A stretch of DNA of 64,000 nt from Costus lasius (taxonomy: Eukaryota > Streptophyta > Magnoliopsida > Zingiberales > Costaceae). The stretch covers positions 52,232,596 through 52,296,595 of the forward strand of contig CM050454.1 in the NCBI GenBank assembly GCA_027563935.2, read 5' to 3'. Within the stretch, counting starts at the first letter, position 1; each line of letters begins with the position of its first letter. Both the position numbers and the translations under genes were made by a program. The notes below the pieces were generated by a model. That model saw nothing but the letters and a program-made list of their open reading frames with translations. It ran no database searches and had not been told where the DNA came from. Of the stretch, positions 33,301 to 45,768 are shown piece by piece.

Positions 33301-34300
33301 TTCAACCTATGTCTTTGGTACCACTGCCAATTTTGCGCAGTGCCAAGTAACGGAGTCATCACTCTCTTTATTTGGATCATGGAATCTTTCTTCCCAACAA
33401 ATAGTAAATAGTATGAACATCAACTAAATTAATCAATCAATATCAATTCAGAAATCATACTCATATGCTAATTTTATTTAAAGAAGTAGCTTCACTTTAA
33501 AATCAAATTCATCCAATAACATGTCTACCCAAAATTTTATTCATCAATCAATGAAAAACTCCATCAAGTAGATATATATCAGAGAAATAAATTTAACATA
33601 ATAGGTCTAGTCCTAATCACATTCATGAACAAATTTTTCATCAAGAAAATCATACTATCAACAAGAATTTTCTTCAAAAACGACTAGGCTACAAAATAAT
33701 CATATCAACAAGAATAGCATATACTCATTCAAAATTCAAATCATGCAAGTCGTCATGCAACAATATGCACCTCCACAAGGTGCACAAAGTCAAAAGTGTC
33801 ATCAAGTGTTATACAACCCAATCGAAATCAACATCAATATAAAATTATGATACAACCATATTGAATCATGAAATAGTCAGGTAAAACAGAGCAAGGTAAC
33901 AATGGCAGACACAATGAGTTTGGAAGAATCATCCTTCCCTATAAAACATCAAGTATCAATAAGATAAGGAAAAATAAAATAGCAAAGAAGTAAGGGAAAG
34001 AGATACTCACAAAACTCTACTCATCATCGTCTGATCTAATCTCCTCAGTGTCCTCTAGTCCGGACCACATTTTTTTTTACAATTACGGTACCGTAAAAAT
34101 GATTACGACAGTGCAGTAATGACATCAAAACTTTATGATCGAGAACGGACACAAAATACGGCCCGTAATTTTCATTACAGTAATGTCGTAAGTTGCAGCA
34201 AAACTTGATTTTACCTACAAAAAGAGAAGAAAAATTAGTTCTAAAAGCAAAAAATAAAAAATAAAAACAAAGTAAAAGAAAATAGACTAAAGTAAGAGTG
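33301..34300 (-). other. Athila-B spacer remnant, ORF tail and 3' non-coding region
   Basis: 34300-34075 is spacer with decayed palindromes. Around 34066-34020 the minus strand encodes an acidic tail ending D-D-D-E-stop, which matches the position of the Athila-5 ORF end, so nearly the whole downstream ORF is deleted. The rest matches 23612-24256 of Athila-5, including one copy of the 35-nt stem-loop at 33313-33347. Confidence 0.7.
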
Positions 34301-34349
34301 CTTGGGTTGTCTCCCAAGAAGCGCTAATTTAAAGGTCATTAGCATGACC
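34301..34349 (-). other. Post-pol double-hairpin block (Athila-B)
   Basis: 49 bp, minus strand GGTCATGCTAATGACC ... CTTGGGAGACAACCCAAG. The pol frame ends at TAA-TGA in the first hairpin, as in Athila-5. Confidence 0.8.
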
Positions 34350-35450
34350 GTTCTGCACTCGAATTTGATCGTGGTTCATCAAGATAACATTTCTCTTTTT
34401 CTTCAATTAGTTCTTCTTGATAATAATGCTTTAATTTTTGACCGTTAACCTTAAACTCTCATGTTTCCTCACTCCATATGTCCACAGCTCCGTAGGGGTA
34501 AGTCTTCTTTACCTGAAAAGGCCCAGACCATCGAGACTTAAGTTTTTCAGGAAAAAGTCTCAATCTAGAATTGAACAAAAGAACAAAGTCACCTGGTTGG
34601 AAATCCCTTCTAAAAATATGCCGATCATGTCACTCTTAGTCCTTTCCTTATAAATTCTTGCATTTTCGTAAGCGGAGATTCTAATTTCATCTAGCTAGTT
34701 CAATTGTAATCTTCGTTTTTCACCCGCGTTCTTTAAGTCAAAGTTTAGTGCTTTGATTGCCCAGAATGCCTTATACTCAAGCTCTACAGGTAGACGACAA
34801 GATTTACCATAAACCAATTGAAAGGGAGACATACCTATTGGTGTTTTAAAAGTAGTCCGGTAGGCCCACAGTGCATCATCAAGTTTGAATGCCCAATCTT
34901 TCCTTGTGCGTAATATTGTCTTTTCCAAAATTCTCTTTATTTCTCTGTTTGATATCTCAACTTGTCCACTTGTTTGGGGGTGATAAGGTGTTGCAACTCT
35001 ATGATTTACCCCATACTTTCTAAGCAACGCTGAAAACTTATGTTCTATGAAATGTGAGCCTCCATCACTAATCACTACTCGTGGTGTCCCAAATCTTGGA
35101 AAGATAATCTTTTTGAACAGTTTAACCACAACTCTGGAATCATTAGTAGGACAAGCAAGAGCTTCAACCCACTTTGAAACATAATCTACCGCGACAAGTA
35201 TGTATTTGTTACCTCCGGAAGATGGAAAAGGTCCCATGAAATCAATCCCCCAGACATCAAATATCTTAACCCCAAGAATGGTGGACAATGGCATCTCATG
35301 TCTTCTATTAATGTTACCTGTCCTTTGACATCTATCATAAGATAAGATAAAGTTTCTAGCATCTTTAAAAATTGAAGGCCACTAAAATCCTGATTGCAAA
35401 AATAGTGCAATCTGCACACCATAAGAAGATCCATGACACTGAAACAATAT
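34350..35450 (-). pseudogene. Athila-B integrase
   Basis: The clear core runs from 35294 to 34695: I-D-F-M-G-P-F (first Asp), V-I-S-D-G-G-S-H-F (second Asp), and [11 protein letters not shown] (Glu), so the DDE triad is readable. Downstream K-S-R-W-S-G-P-F marks the C-terminal domain (to about 34340), after a stop at 34697-34695. The N-terminal zinc finger is broken. After H-G-S-S-Y-G the second His region is lost in a deletion, followed by a stop near 35382. Confidence 0.83.
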
Positions 35451-37105
35451 ATCTATGATTTCCTCTTCAGGTATGCATCTTCTAAAAACACCATCTGCAC
35501 ATCTCCTAAACACATAAGGCTCATCCCAAAAATAGTGCTTTACTTCAGCCAAGAATCTCTTCTTTCTTTGGAAATTTAATTCAAGAGGAAGAACATTAGC
35601 AACCAGGTAATTCACTATGTCAGCATACCATGGGGCTCTGATTTGTTCAATGGCCAAGAGTTGTTCTTCAGGGAAGGAATCATTGATTATATCATTCTTT
35701 TTAGTATCCACTATTATCCTTGAAAGATGATCTGCAACAAAGTTTTCTGATCCCTTTTTGTCTTTAATTTCCAAATCAAACTCCTGCAAGAGCAAAATCC
35801 ATCTGAGCAAGTATGGTTTACTATCTTTTTTCTCCATTAGGTACCTCACAGCTGCATGATCAGTGTACACCACCACTTTGGAGTTAATCAAGTATGATCT
35901 AAATTATCAAAGGCAAATACTATAGCTCAAAGTTCCTTCTCAGTGGTAGTGTAATTCCTCTGTGTATCATCCAAAATCCTACTAGCATAATGAATAACAT
36001 AAGGCTTTTTCTCATTTCTCTATCCCAAAATTGCTCCAATTACATAATCACTGGCATCACACATAAGCTCGAAGGGCAAGTCCAAATCTGGGGGCTGAAT
36101 GATAGGTGCTGAAACCAAAGCTTTATTTAGTTCCTTAAAAGCAGATAAACAATCTTCATCAAAAGAAAATTTAACATCTTTACAAAGTAAATTTGTAAGA
36201 GGTCTAGCAAGTTTAGAGAAATCCTTGATGAATCGCCGGTAGAATCCTACATGTCCTAGAAAGCTTCGGACCTCCTTCATTGTAGTGGGAGGCTCTAATT
36301 TCTCTATCACCTCAACTTTGGCTCTATCAACTTCATTCCCTCTTTCTGAAATCAAGTGCCCCAAAACTATCCCTTGCTTAACCATGAAATGACATTTTTC
36401 CCAATTAAGCACAAGGTTAGTTTCTTCACACCGCTACAAAAATCGAGATAAATTAGCCAAACAATCATCAAAAGAATAACCATATACTGAGAAATCATCC
36501 ATAAATACATCCATAAAGTCCTTAATAAAATCAGAAAAAATAGCCATCATGCATCTCTGAAAAGTAGCAGGTGCATTACATAGACCAAAAGGCATTCTCC
36601 TATACGCAAAAGTATCATACAGACAAGTGCAAGTGGTCTTATCTTAGTCATCAGGATGTATAGGAATTTGGAAAAATCCAGAGTATCCATCTAAGAAACA
36701 AAAGTGAGAGTGGTTTGCAAGCCTTTCAACCATCTGATCAATAAAAGGTAAGGTAAAATGGTCTTTCCTAGTAGTAGCATTCAATTTTCTATAATCTATG
36801 CACATGCGCCAACTAGTAACAGTTCTAACAGGAATTAATTCATTGTCTTTGATTTTCATGATTGTTACTCCTCCTTTCTTAGGAAAACAATGTATAAGAC
36901 TTACCCATTTAATATCAAAGATAGAATAGATAATACCTGCATCAAGTAATTTCAAAACTTCTTTCTTGACAACTTCTTTCATAGAGGGGTTGAGTCTCCT
37001 TTGAAAATCTGCATGTGGCTTGTGTTCCTCTTCCCTCAAAATCCTAAGCATACAAAAAGAAGGGTTAATTCCCTTTAAGTCATCAATTGTGTACCCAATT
37101 ACCAT
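35382..37105 (-). pseudogene. Athila-B reverse transcriptase and RNase H
   Basis: RT starts in the V-I-G-Y-T-I-D-D-L block at 37105 and runs to P-D-D at 36647. After a stop the F-M-D-D-F-S-V-Y-G catalytic box follows (about 36500), then another stop. The segment 36412-36020 holds the thumb and connection. RNase H is split: M-C-D-A-S-D (first Asp) before 36020 and V-V-Y-T-D-H in the segment 35891-35382. Lesions are mostly single stops. The segments use two frames, so at least one indel is present. Confidence 0.83.
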
Positions 37106-37132
37106 TCTTTGAGAAGCAAATCTGTCTCCCTT

Positions 37133-38052
37133 TTTCTAAGCTATGCATTAATAATAACAGGGTAAGTAGAATCAGGACCAAGAAATTCATAACGAAGGTT
37201 ATCAGGTAAAGCTTTAAGTTTTACTTTTGGAGCCATCCTTTCTTCACTCTTTTCATTATCAAAAGCACTGCAGTCTAATAATTCATCAATTTCAGAATTG
37301 GTCTCTACCTTAGAATTAAGAGCAGAATCTAAATCAGAATCATATTCAGAGGTTTCAACAAACAAATCATTCAGATCATAGATAGTGTCATCTACAGCAT
37401 GTATACTACAACAAGATCCTGAATTCGATGGGCTTTTCATGGCCTCATTTAAGTCATACTCAATTCTTTCATCCCCAATGTTAAGTGTAAGCTTACCGTT
37501 CTTTACATCAATAAGTGCTCCTGCTGTGGCTAAGAATGGTCTACCAAGTATGATGGGGATTCTTGCATCTTCCTCCATCTCAAGGACTACAAAATCTGCT
37601 GGAATGAAATATTTACCTACTTGGATGGGCACATCTTCAAGAATCCCTACAGGATACTTAACAGAACGATCGGCGAGCTACAAAGATATCATAGTTAGTT
37701 TAAGCTCTTCCATATCCAATTTCCTGCAAATAGACAATGACATTAGACTCACACTAGCACCCAAATCACATAAGGCTCGGTCAAAAGCCATGCTCCTAAT
37801 AAAATAAGGTATAGAGAAACTACCTGGATCTTTTAATTTCGGCGGCAACTTGTTTTAGATAATAGCAGTACATTCTTCAGTAAGAGCCACAGTACCATAG
37901 TCCTCTATCTTTCTTTTATTAGACAAAATTTCTTTCAAAAATTTAGCATATGTGGGCATTTGAGATAAAGCTTCAGTGAATGGAATGTTAATGTAAAGCT
38001 TTTTCAAAACATCAAGAAATTTGCCAAATTGTATGTCTAATTTTACTTGCAC
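37133..38052 (-). pseudogene. Athila-B protease and linker
   Basis: From the Q-M-P-T-Y-A-K-F-L gag tail (38052 onward) to the long acidic linker before RT. TAA at 37857-37855 replaces a Gln seen in Athila-C. The protease site D-L-G-A-S is readable at about 37755, although stops flank it on both sides. The linker ends at a stop near 37141, and a small deletion removes the residues just before RT. Confidence 0.8.
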
Positions 38053-39297
38053 TAACCTTTGGGGAAAGGGTATAGATGGCCTATAAGATATAGGAGAATT
38101 AGGTTTAGAAATATCTGTCTAACATGACACATCTCCTTTAGGTTCATCACCTTGTTGAGGTGATAAACTAGTTTAGGACAGCTCATGTTCAAAAGATTTT
38201 TCTAAATCTAACTCATGGTCATGTTCATTACTATGCTCTTTTTCTTTATCTTCAACTCTCCCTTTTGGTTCATATAATTGTCTTCCACTCCTAGTAATGA
38301 TAGCATTATAGTGTTCCCTAGGGTCCAATTCAAGTAGTTGATCTTCTAGAGTTTTATTGTAAGCAGCTAAGAATCCTACTTGAGAGGTAAGATGACTGAC
38401 CAATCCCTTAAGATCTTCAATCTCTTTATTTTCATTTGTCATTAATTGATTTTGATTAGCCATAAACTTCTCAAGCATGGACTCTACACTAAAAGAATTT
38501 ACCTCTTCAGTCAAGGTTCGCCATCCTTCATTCTCATTCTTACTATGTTGATGACAATATAGCATTCCTTCTTTAGGAGCCCACTAGTTAAGATTCAAGG
38601 CCATCTCCTCAAGCAGGGTAGAAGCATCTTCGATTGTTTTGCTCATGAGGGCTCCTCCTACAGCAGCATCAACAGTCAAACGGGTATTATAAAGTAAGCC
38701 ATTATAAAATGTATGAATTAAAATCCAATCTTCAAGGCCATGGTGAGGACACTTTCATTGTAATTCGTTGAACCGCTCCCATGCCTCACTGAAAGTCTCG
38801 CCATCCCTCTATGCAAAGCTTGTAATTTGGTTTCTCAACTGGATGGTTTTGCCGGGTGGAAAGTACTTCATCAAGAAAGCATTTGATAGTTGTTCCCATG
38901 TGGCGAAGGTACCAGTAGGTCGAGAATGTAGCCAAGAATGCGCTCGGTCCTTGAGAGAAAAGGGAAACAATTTTAGTTTTAATGCATCATCAGAAACTCC
39001 ATTAATTTTAATAGTGTCACAATATTCAAGAAAAAGATATAAATGTTGATAAGGATCTTCAATTGGTGATCCTCCTAACTGATTCTGCTAGATCATAGAC
39101 AAGAAAGCAGGATTGATCTCGAAATTATTAGCCTCAATAGTTGGTCTGGCGATGCTAAAGTGTATCTCCTGTGGTTTAGGGGCTGCATAGTCCCTAAGTG
39201 ATTTTTGGTTCGCCATCAGATCTAAATTTCCTGTGCAGTCTAAAGCCGATAGGTCAAATAACTCAAGTAAACAAAAAAGAATAGCAAGATAGAACAT
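38053..39297 (-). pseudogene. Athila-B gag
   Basis: Readable from L-R-D-Y-A-A-P (about 39200) through W-E-Q-L-S-N-A-F-L-M-K-Y-F and the R-F-N-E-L-Q block to a coiled-coil-like tail (38565-38173) and the T-R-S-G-R-Q-L motif. At least five in-frame stops. No clear CCHC knuckle is seen, unlike Athila-C. Confidence 0.8.
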
Positions 39298-39355
39298 AAA
39301 TAGGAAATAAAAAAACCTAGTCTAGCAATACTTTCAATATTGACGAAAACCAAGG

Positions 39356-39373
39356 TCCCCGGCAAAGGCGCCA
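39356..39373 (-). promoter_or_regulatory. Primer-binding site, tRNA-Asp type (Athila-B)
   Basis: The minus strand reads TGGCGCCTTTGCCGGGGA, one base different from the complement of the plant tRNA-Asp 3' end. It lies six bases from the LTR. Confidence 0.88.
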
Positions 39374-39379
39374 AAAACT

Positions 39380-41196
39380 TGTTGTTGTCCGCAAGTACAC
39401 GGATACTCAAAGTAATAAAAAGATATCAAACCACAGAGACCTCATTTTTCAAGTACTGAATAATTAATTTCTTACTAGCTAGGCGATCGAAAATATGAAA
39501 GTAAACTATCAAAGGCTACACGAAGATATTAGAAAGAGAAACTGGGACTAGGGTTTCATTCACTTTAATTTTCATGACTAGATATGAATAGAAGTTCGTC
39601 AGCCTAATTTTATTATGATAAAGATATAATTTACTTAATAAAGAAAATGATCTCGCTTTTGCGCAGACAATTTACAAGAATCAATCCTCACTTTCGTGTA
39701 GAAACTATTCGATTGTTAAATAAAAGTGAATCATCAACAAAGAACTCAAGGATCACTTTCATGGATCCGAATTCTAAGTTAATAATCTCAAGTAGAAGCT
39801 GAAGGATCACTTTTATGCATCTGAATCTCAACACAGGTTCTACTTAAGGTTCTCCAACAATCCAACATTCAATTTCTTGTAATATCGTCATGTTTGTTTC
39901 ATTACCTCAATCCTAGATCAGATTATCAATCATGGCATTAAACTACTAAAATTAAGAAATAAGAACAAACCTAATTTCTTATGGTGAGTTCCTAACATTC
40001 AATTTTAGGGTTCCAAGTTCTTAAGCAAATCACCTTTTGGTACTTATTGCAAAAACTCTAAAACATGCTTGATAATATGAATCTATGGAGAATTAAAGAG
40101 CAATCATCACATAAACAGAATTATCATATTAAAATTATACATGATAAAATAATGAAAGATTTATCTAGTCATTAAGAAATTAAAGGGAATTACTTCCCCA
40201 TGTCCCAAAAGAAGTTTAAGCTTGCATGTTAGAAAGATTACAATAATCCATAGTTTAGAGTGATCAAAAATCGAGGAGAAATGGGAAAACAACTTTACAG
40301 CACGGCTGTAATGAAAATTACAGCCATAATTTTGGGTAATGAATAGTGTCTATGGCGCCTCTTTCGTCGATTTCTCCTCTGATCGACCTCCTTTTACTCT
40401 AGAACTTCTGGGATATCTACTCCTCCTCCAAGCGTAGCTTCCCTTCAAATTTCACGGCCGGAGATGCGCTGTACACGTCACGGCGGAAAAACCTAGGGCG
40501 GCAGTGAGAATCACGATTTCTCTCTCAACAGTGGATGAAAATTAGGGCTTTTGGTTTGTGTCGTCTCCTCTCGATCCGAACTACCTTTCTCCTTCTTACA
40601 TATCTGAATTTAGTGGCCTCGATCGCTCGCAATCATCTCCGCCAAAATCGGGCTTCGAATTGACCGTGAAAATCGTGAATCTAGGTTATAATTACGACCG
40701 TGAAAAACGTTATGGTAGTGTCATCATTTCAGCAAAGTTCTTGGTACAAAAATCATCCGGAATTACGGTACCATCAAATCCGTTAAATCCATTACGGCAA
40801 TGTGGTAATTCCTCTGAAACTTTCTATTCAAAATCGTCCCAAAATACGGCAGCACTCGAAAATTACGGCAGCACCGTGGTTTCTTCTGTAAGTGTAGTGA
40901 AACCACGGTACCGTGATTTGGATTACGGTAGTGCCGTAATTTTGTCTAATGCTCCAATTTGCATGAAATTTGACATGTAATCTTCTCTTGATGGTGGGAA
41001 TTCATCCATGCATTTGAATTCCTTGAAAACACTCAAAAATAATGTATTTTTACCTGAAAATCATCAAAAACTAAGAAATGTGTAGATCCCGCAATAATTG
41101 ATAAAAAAAGGCATAAAAATAAGCAATTGAACATGAATATGACACGAAAATACTCATGAAATGACACAAAATATACTATAGATTTTTGTGTCATCA
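39380..41196 (-). repeat. Athila-B 5' LTR
   Basis: 1817 bp from TGTTGTTGTCCGC to TTTTTGTGTCATCA. A palindrome cluster at 40690-40945 includes ATTACGGTAGTGCCGTAAT at 40922-40940. The repeated CTTTCGTG motifs (39650-39900) are more decayed than in Athila-A. Confidence 0.87.
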
Positions 41197-41199
41197 ATA

Positions 41200-41832
41200 A
41201 GTACAATAACGATTCCTTGACATCTCTAACGGCCAAAGTAGATTATTTAGCGCAGAAATTAGATTCTTGCACTTTTCCCTCAATTGTCGTTAATGCTGTT
41301 TCTTGTGGAGTGTGTGGAATAACTGGGCATAATTCATCTGAGTGTCAACTCATAGCCTCATCCCAAGAAGACTCTAGTTAGGAGCAAGTCAATGCCTTGG
41401 GCAATTTTAATCAATGACCAGTGAATGACCCATATTCTGCAACCTATAATCCAGGATGGAGGAATATCCCCAACTTATCTTACAAGAATAATCAAGGGCA
41501 AACTCCTCCTCAATATCCTCAGCAGAATAACAGGCCACCACCGGGTTTTCAATCCAGGCAATTTGGGCAGCCTCATAAGTCAAACTTGGAGACCCTTCTA
41601 GAATGATTTGTTGTAAACAAAAGAAATATAATGAAGACGTCATTAATGTTATCAACCACCTGACATCACATGTAGATGTTTTGACAACTCATAACAAAGT
41701 GTTAGAGAATCAAATAATTTAACAAGCGAAAACCTTCAATATGATGATGGAAAGACCTACAAGACAACTAGAGGAGGATTCTAAGGAGCAATGTAGTGCG
41801 TGTAATAACCACAAGGAGTGGCAAGTAGCTAG
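41200..41832 (+). pseudogene. Athila-C gag C-terminal region
   Basis: Reads T-A-K-V-D-Y-L-A-Q-K-L, then a CCHC knuckle (C-G-V-C-G-I-T-G-H-N-S-S-E-C, about 41308-41349), then the conserved Y-N-P-G-W-R-N segment and a Q/P-rich stretch. Stops occur at about 41380, 41415 and 41604. This is the only intact-looking gypsy gag zinc knuckle in the window. Confidence 0.82.
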
Positions 41833-42582
41833 ATGACCCCCCAGATGCCGGATGAAGAGGCCACACCTATAGTTGCTGAAAAACAACCTGAAGAATCCCA
41901 GCCTGATAAGGAAAAACCCAGAGAAAAAGAAAAAAAGGAGGAAGTTTATGTGGAACCACTTGCATATGTTCCGCCTGTCCCATTTCCTCAGAGGCTAGCC
42001 AAAGCAAAGTTAGATAAGCAATTTAGCAAATTCCTGGAAGTACTGAAGAAATTATACATCAACATACCTTTCACAAATGCTCTTTCACAGATGCCCACCT
42101 ATGCAAAGTTTTTGAAAGACATATTATCAAACAAGCGAAAGATTGAAGAATATGGAACTGTGGCGCTTACAGAAGAATGCAGTGCAATAATTCAAAACAA
42201 GATTCCACAAAAGTTGAAAGATCCGGGAAGTTTCTCAATTCCTTGCCAGATTGGTGACATGTCTTTTGAAGGAGCTTTGTGTAACTTGAGTGCAAGTGTG
42301 AGTTTGATGCCCTTGTCAATTTGCAAGAAACTCGACATAGGAGACATGAAGCCAACTACTATCTGACTGCAGCTGGCTGACCAATCTGCTCGACGTTCTA
42401 TGGGGATTTTAGAAGATGTCCCTATAAAAATTGGCAAATTTTTTGTACCTGCAGATTTTGTGGTGCTAGAAATGGAGGAAGATATGAAGTTGCCAATTAT
42501 TTTGGGAAGATCATTTTTAGCCACTATAGGTGCTGTCATAGATGTGAAGGGGGGCAGGGAGATTGACTCTGAATATTGGTGA
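41833..42582 (+). pseudogene. Athila-C protease, catalytic Asp replaced
   Basis: Starts with an acidic, Lys/Glu-rich linker, then the gag-tail block (P-F-P-Q-R-L, Q-M-P-T-Y-A-K-F-L). The protease site reads N-L-S-A-S, where Athila-A and Athila-B have D-L-G-A-S. The catalytic Asp is therefore Asn and the Gly is Ser. A TGA at 42364-42366 interrupts the next helix, after which the frame continues to the I-I-L-G-R-S-F-L block. Nonfunctional by active-site change as well as by the stop. Confidence 0.87.
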
Positions 42583-44262
42583 TAATAATATTGACTTTGA
42601 TCTTTCCTCTTCTCTTAAAACGCCCTCTTTTGCAGATTCTTGTTTTAATATTGATGCCTTATAACTAGAAACAAGGGAGGAAAATCTCAAGAGGGAAATA
42701 GATCTTCTGGAAGTGTGCCTGGTTAATGAAAATGATGAAGAGGATATCGAGGAGAAAGCTTAGGCTTATGTAAAGATATTAGATTCGAGACAAACGATTG
42801 AGCCACATAAAGCTAAAATTGAGAGGCTTATTATGGGGAAACCAGAACCGCTGAAGACAAATAAATTAGAACTCAAATCGCTTCCTCCGAAATTAAGATA
42901 CGAGTTCTTAGGAGAAGACTCTACATATCCGGTGATTGTGAGTGCCTCTTTGGATCAAATTCGGACGAAAAGGCTGCTTGATGAGCTTCGACGGCATAGA
43001 AAGGTAATTGGATATTCTTTGGATGATATACATGAAATTAACCCTTATTTATGTATGCATAGGATTTACCTTGAAGAAAATTGCAAACCCTCTATTGAGT
43101 ATCAACGTCGACTAAATCCTGTCATAAAGGAGGTGGTAAAAAAGGAAGTTCTTAAGTTATTGGATGCTGGGGTGATCTACCCAATTTCTGATAGTGAATG
43201 GGTTAGTCCTATTCATGTGGTTCCAAAAAAAGGGGGGGTTACAGCAGTAAGAAATGAGAACAACGAATTGATTTCGATGAGAACGGTAACCGGGTGGCGT
43301 ATGTCTATCGATTACAGAAAATTAAATAAAGCCACTCGGAATGATCACTTTCCTCTTCCTTTCATTGGCCAAATGCTCGAACGATTGGCCACAAATACTT
43401 ACTTTAGTTTTCTTGATGGCTTTTCAGGATTTTTTCAGATACCTATTCATTCCGAAGATCAAGAGAAGACTACTTTTACGTGTCCATATGGGATTTTCGC
43501 ATATAGGCGCATGCCTTTTGGGTTATGCAATGCGCCGGCCACTTTGGAACGATGCATGATGGCCATTTTTTCTGATTTCATTGAAAATGTTATGGATGTT
43601 TTTATGGATGATTTTTTCAGTATATGGATCTTCATTCGATGATTGTTTATCTAATTTGTCACGTGTTTTGCAGAGGTGTGAGGAGGTGAACTTAGTTCTC
43701 AATTGGGAGAAATGTCATTTTATGGTTCAAGAAGGAATTGTTCTTGGGCGTCTTATCTCACAGAGAGGAATTGAAGTAGATAAGACAAAGATTGAAATTA
43801 TTGAGAAATTTCCTCCACCTACCTCAGTCAAGCGGATTCGAAGTTTTCTGGGACACGCTGGGTTTTATCGTCGATTTATTAAAGATTTTTCTCAAATTGC
43901 TTGGCCTCTAACAAATTTATTGGCTAAGGATGTTGATTTTCACTTTGACAGGGAATGCATGGAAACTTTTGAAAAATTGAGGAAGGCCCTTGTCTCTGCA
44001 CCCGTCATGCAACCTCCAGACTGGACACTTCCTTATGAGTTAATGTGCGATGCAAGCGATCAAGTAGTCGGGGCAGTGTTGGGACAACGAAAAGATAACA
44101 AACTTCATGCCATTTATTTTGCCAAATTAATTCGGCGATTATTAACTCTAAGATTGTTGTCTTTACATTATTAACTCTAAGATTGTTGTCTTTGCAGATC
44201 ATTCGGCGATTAAGTACTTGGTAAATAAAAAAGATGCGAAGCCCAGATTAATTCGATAGATA
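42583..44262 (+). pseudogene. Athila-C reverse transcriptase and RNase H
   Basis: RT is open from 42833 to 43642 and includes V-I-G-Y-S-L-D-D-I, I-D-Y-R-K-L-N and the catalytic F-M-D-D box. An extra T in a T run just after F-M-D-D (about 43611-43616) shifts the frame, and the reading continues at 43615-44100 (V-Y-G-S-S-F-D-D-C to V-L-G-Q-R). In RNase H the central part is deleted after I-Y-F-A. At the deletion a 29-bp segment (TTATTAACTCTAAGATTG...) is repeated in tandem at about 44140-44197. Confidence 0.85.
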
Positions 44263-45712
44263 TTGCTCTTACAAGAATTTGATTTTGAGATAAAAGACAA
44301 GAAAGGAGCAGAGAATTTAGTAGCAGATCATTTGTCTAGATTAACCAAGGAAAAAGACATGGAGGATGGTTTGGAGATCAATGATTCTTTCCAAGAAGAA
44401 TATCTTTATGTTATTATAAGACAAGAGGCACCATGGTATGCGGATATTGTAAACTTTCTCGTGTCTGATATTATGCCTCCTGATCTGACATCTCAAGGGA
44501 AAAAGAAATTTAAGTCGGATGTTAAGCATTTTTTTTTGGGATGAACCATATCTATATTGACGATGTGCGGACAATTTATTTCGAAGGTGTCTGCCCAAAG
44601 AAGAGATTCACGATGTGCTCTCTCACTGTCACTCCTCTCCCTATGGAGGGCATGCCAGTGCATCAAAAACAACATTTAAAATTCTCCAGTTAGGTTTTTA
44701 TTGGCCAACAATTTTTCGTGATGCTAGGAAATTTGTCCAATCTTGTTATAAATGCCAGCGTGCCGGTAATATTACTAGAAAGGATGAACTACCACAACAT
44801 GGGATTTTAGAAGTTGAGATCTTTGACGTATGGGGAATAGATTTTATGGGCCCTTTTCCTCCCTCCTGTGGAAAGAAATATGTCCTTCTCTACGTTGACT
44901 ATGTATCTAAATGGATTGAGGCATCTGCTGTAGCCACAAACGATTCACGTGTTGTAGCCAGGTTGTTCAGGAAGACAATTTTTCCTAGGTTTGGTGTTCC
45001 CAGAGTTCTGATTAGTGATAGGGGCTCTCATTTCATTAAAATTAAGCTCGAGTCGTTGTTAAGGAAATATGGGGTGCACCATAAAATTGCTACACTGTAT
45101 CACCCACAGACGACTAGACAAGCTGAGGTTTCAAATCAAGAAATAAAGAGGATTCTTAAAAAGACTATGTCAAGAGCAAGGAAAGATTGGGCGCTGAATC
45201 TTGATGATGCTCTGTGGGCCTATAGGACAACTTTCAAAACCCCTTTAAGTATGTCTCCGTTCTAAATTGTTTATGGCAAATCTTGTCATTTACCTGTGGC
45301 TTATTGGGCGGTGAAGAAGCTAAATTATGACCTAGAGAGTGCTGAAGAGAAAAGGAAATTTCAAATGAATGAACTAGATGAGATTAGGAATTTTGCCTAC
45401 GAGAGTGCTCAGATATATAAAGAACGAGCTAAAAAGTGGCACGATCAGCGAATTTCAAAGAAAGAATTTTTTGAAGGAGACAAGGTTTTACTATATAACT
45501 CATGTCTCAAACTTTTTCTAGGGAAATTAAAGAGTCGTTGGTCAGGACCTTTTATTGTTCAGAAAGTATTCCCATATGGCACAGTGGATATAGCAAGGGA
45601 AGGACAACAAGGGTTCAAGGTGAATGGGCAATGCTTGAAGCATTATTTTGAAGATGAACAAGTTGAAGAAGATGTTCATTTGATTCTCTCTAATCCATTA
45701 GAACATCCTTAA
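44263..45712 (+). pseudogene. Athila-C RNase H end and integrase
   Basis: Opens with F-D-F-E-I-K-D-K-K-G-A-E-N, then shifts frame in a run of eight T at 44530-44537. Integrase: HHCC finger (H-S-S-P-Y-G-G-H ... C-Y-K-C), D in I-D-F-M-G-P-F, D in L-I-S-D-R-G-S-H-F, E in Q-A-E-V-S-N-Q-E. A TAA at 45263-45265 replaces the Gln of the P-F-Q-L-V-Y-G motif. The C-terminal domain (K-S-R-W-S-G-P-F) then runs to the stop at 45710-45712. Confidence 0.87.
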
Positions 45713-45722
45713 ACATTGCTAT

Positions 45723-45768
45723 GGTCAAGCTAATGACCTTAAATAAATGCTTTCTAGGTGGCAACCCA
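45723..45768 (+). other. Post-pol block (Athila-C), second hairpin decayed
   Basis: GGTCAAGCTAATGACC is intact. The second hairpin has drifted to CTAGGTGGCAACCCA. It starts 11 bp after the pol stop. Confidence 0.72.

Larger units (their letters stand above)
33301..41196 (-). mobile_element. Athila-B: near full-length Athila-type gypsy element lacking its 3' LTR
   Basis: Minus strand: 5' LTR (41196-39380), primer-binding site (39373-39356), gag-pol (about 39297-34340), post-pol block (34349-34301), short spacer, the last codons of the ORF1-like gene, and 3' non-coding DNA to 33301. The 3' LTR is missing, replaced by inverted fragment D. Its right end interrupts Athila-C gag at 41197. Confidence 0.87.
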
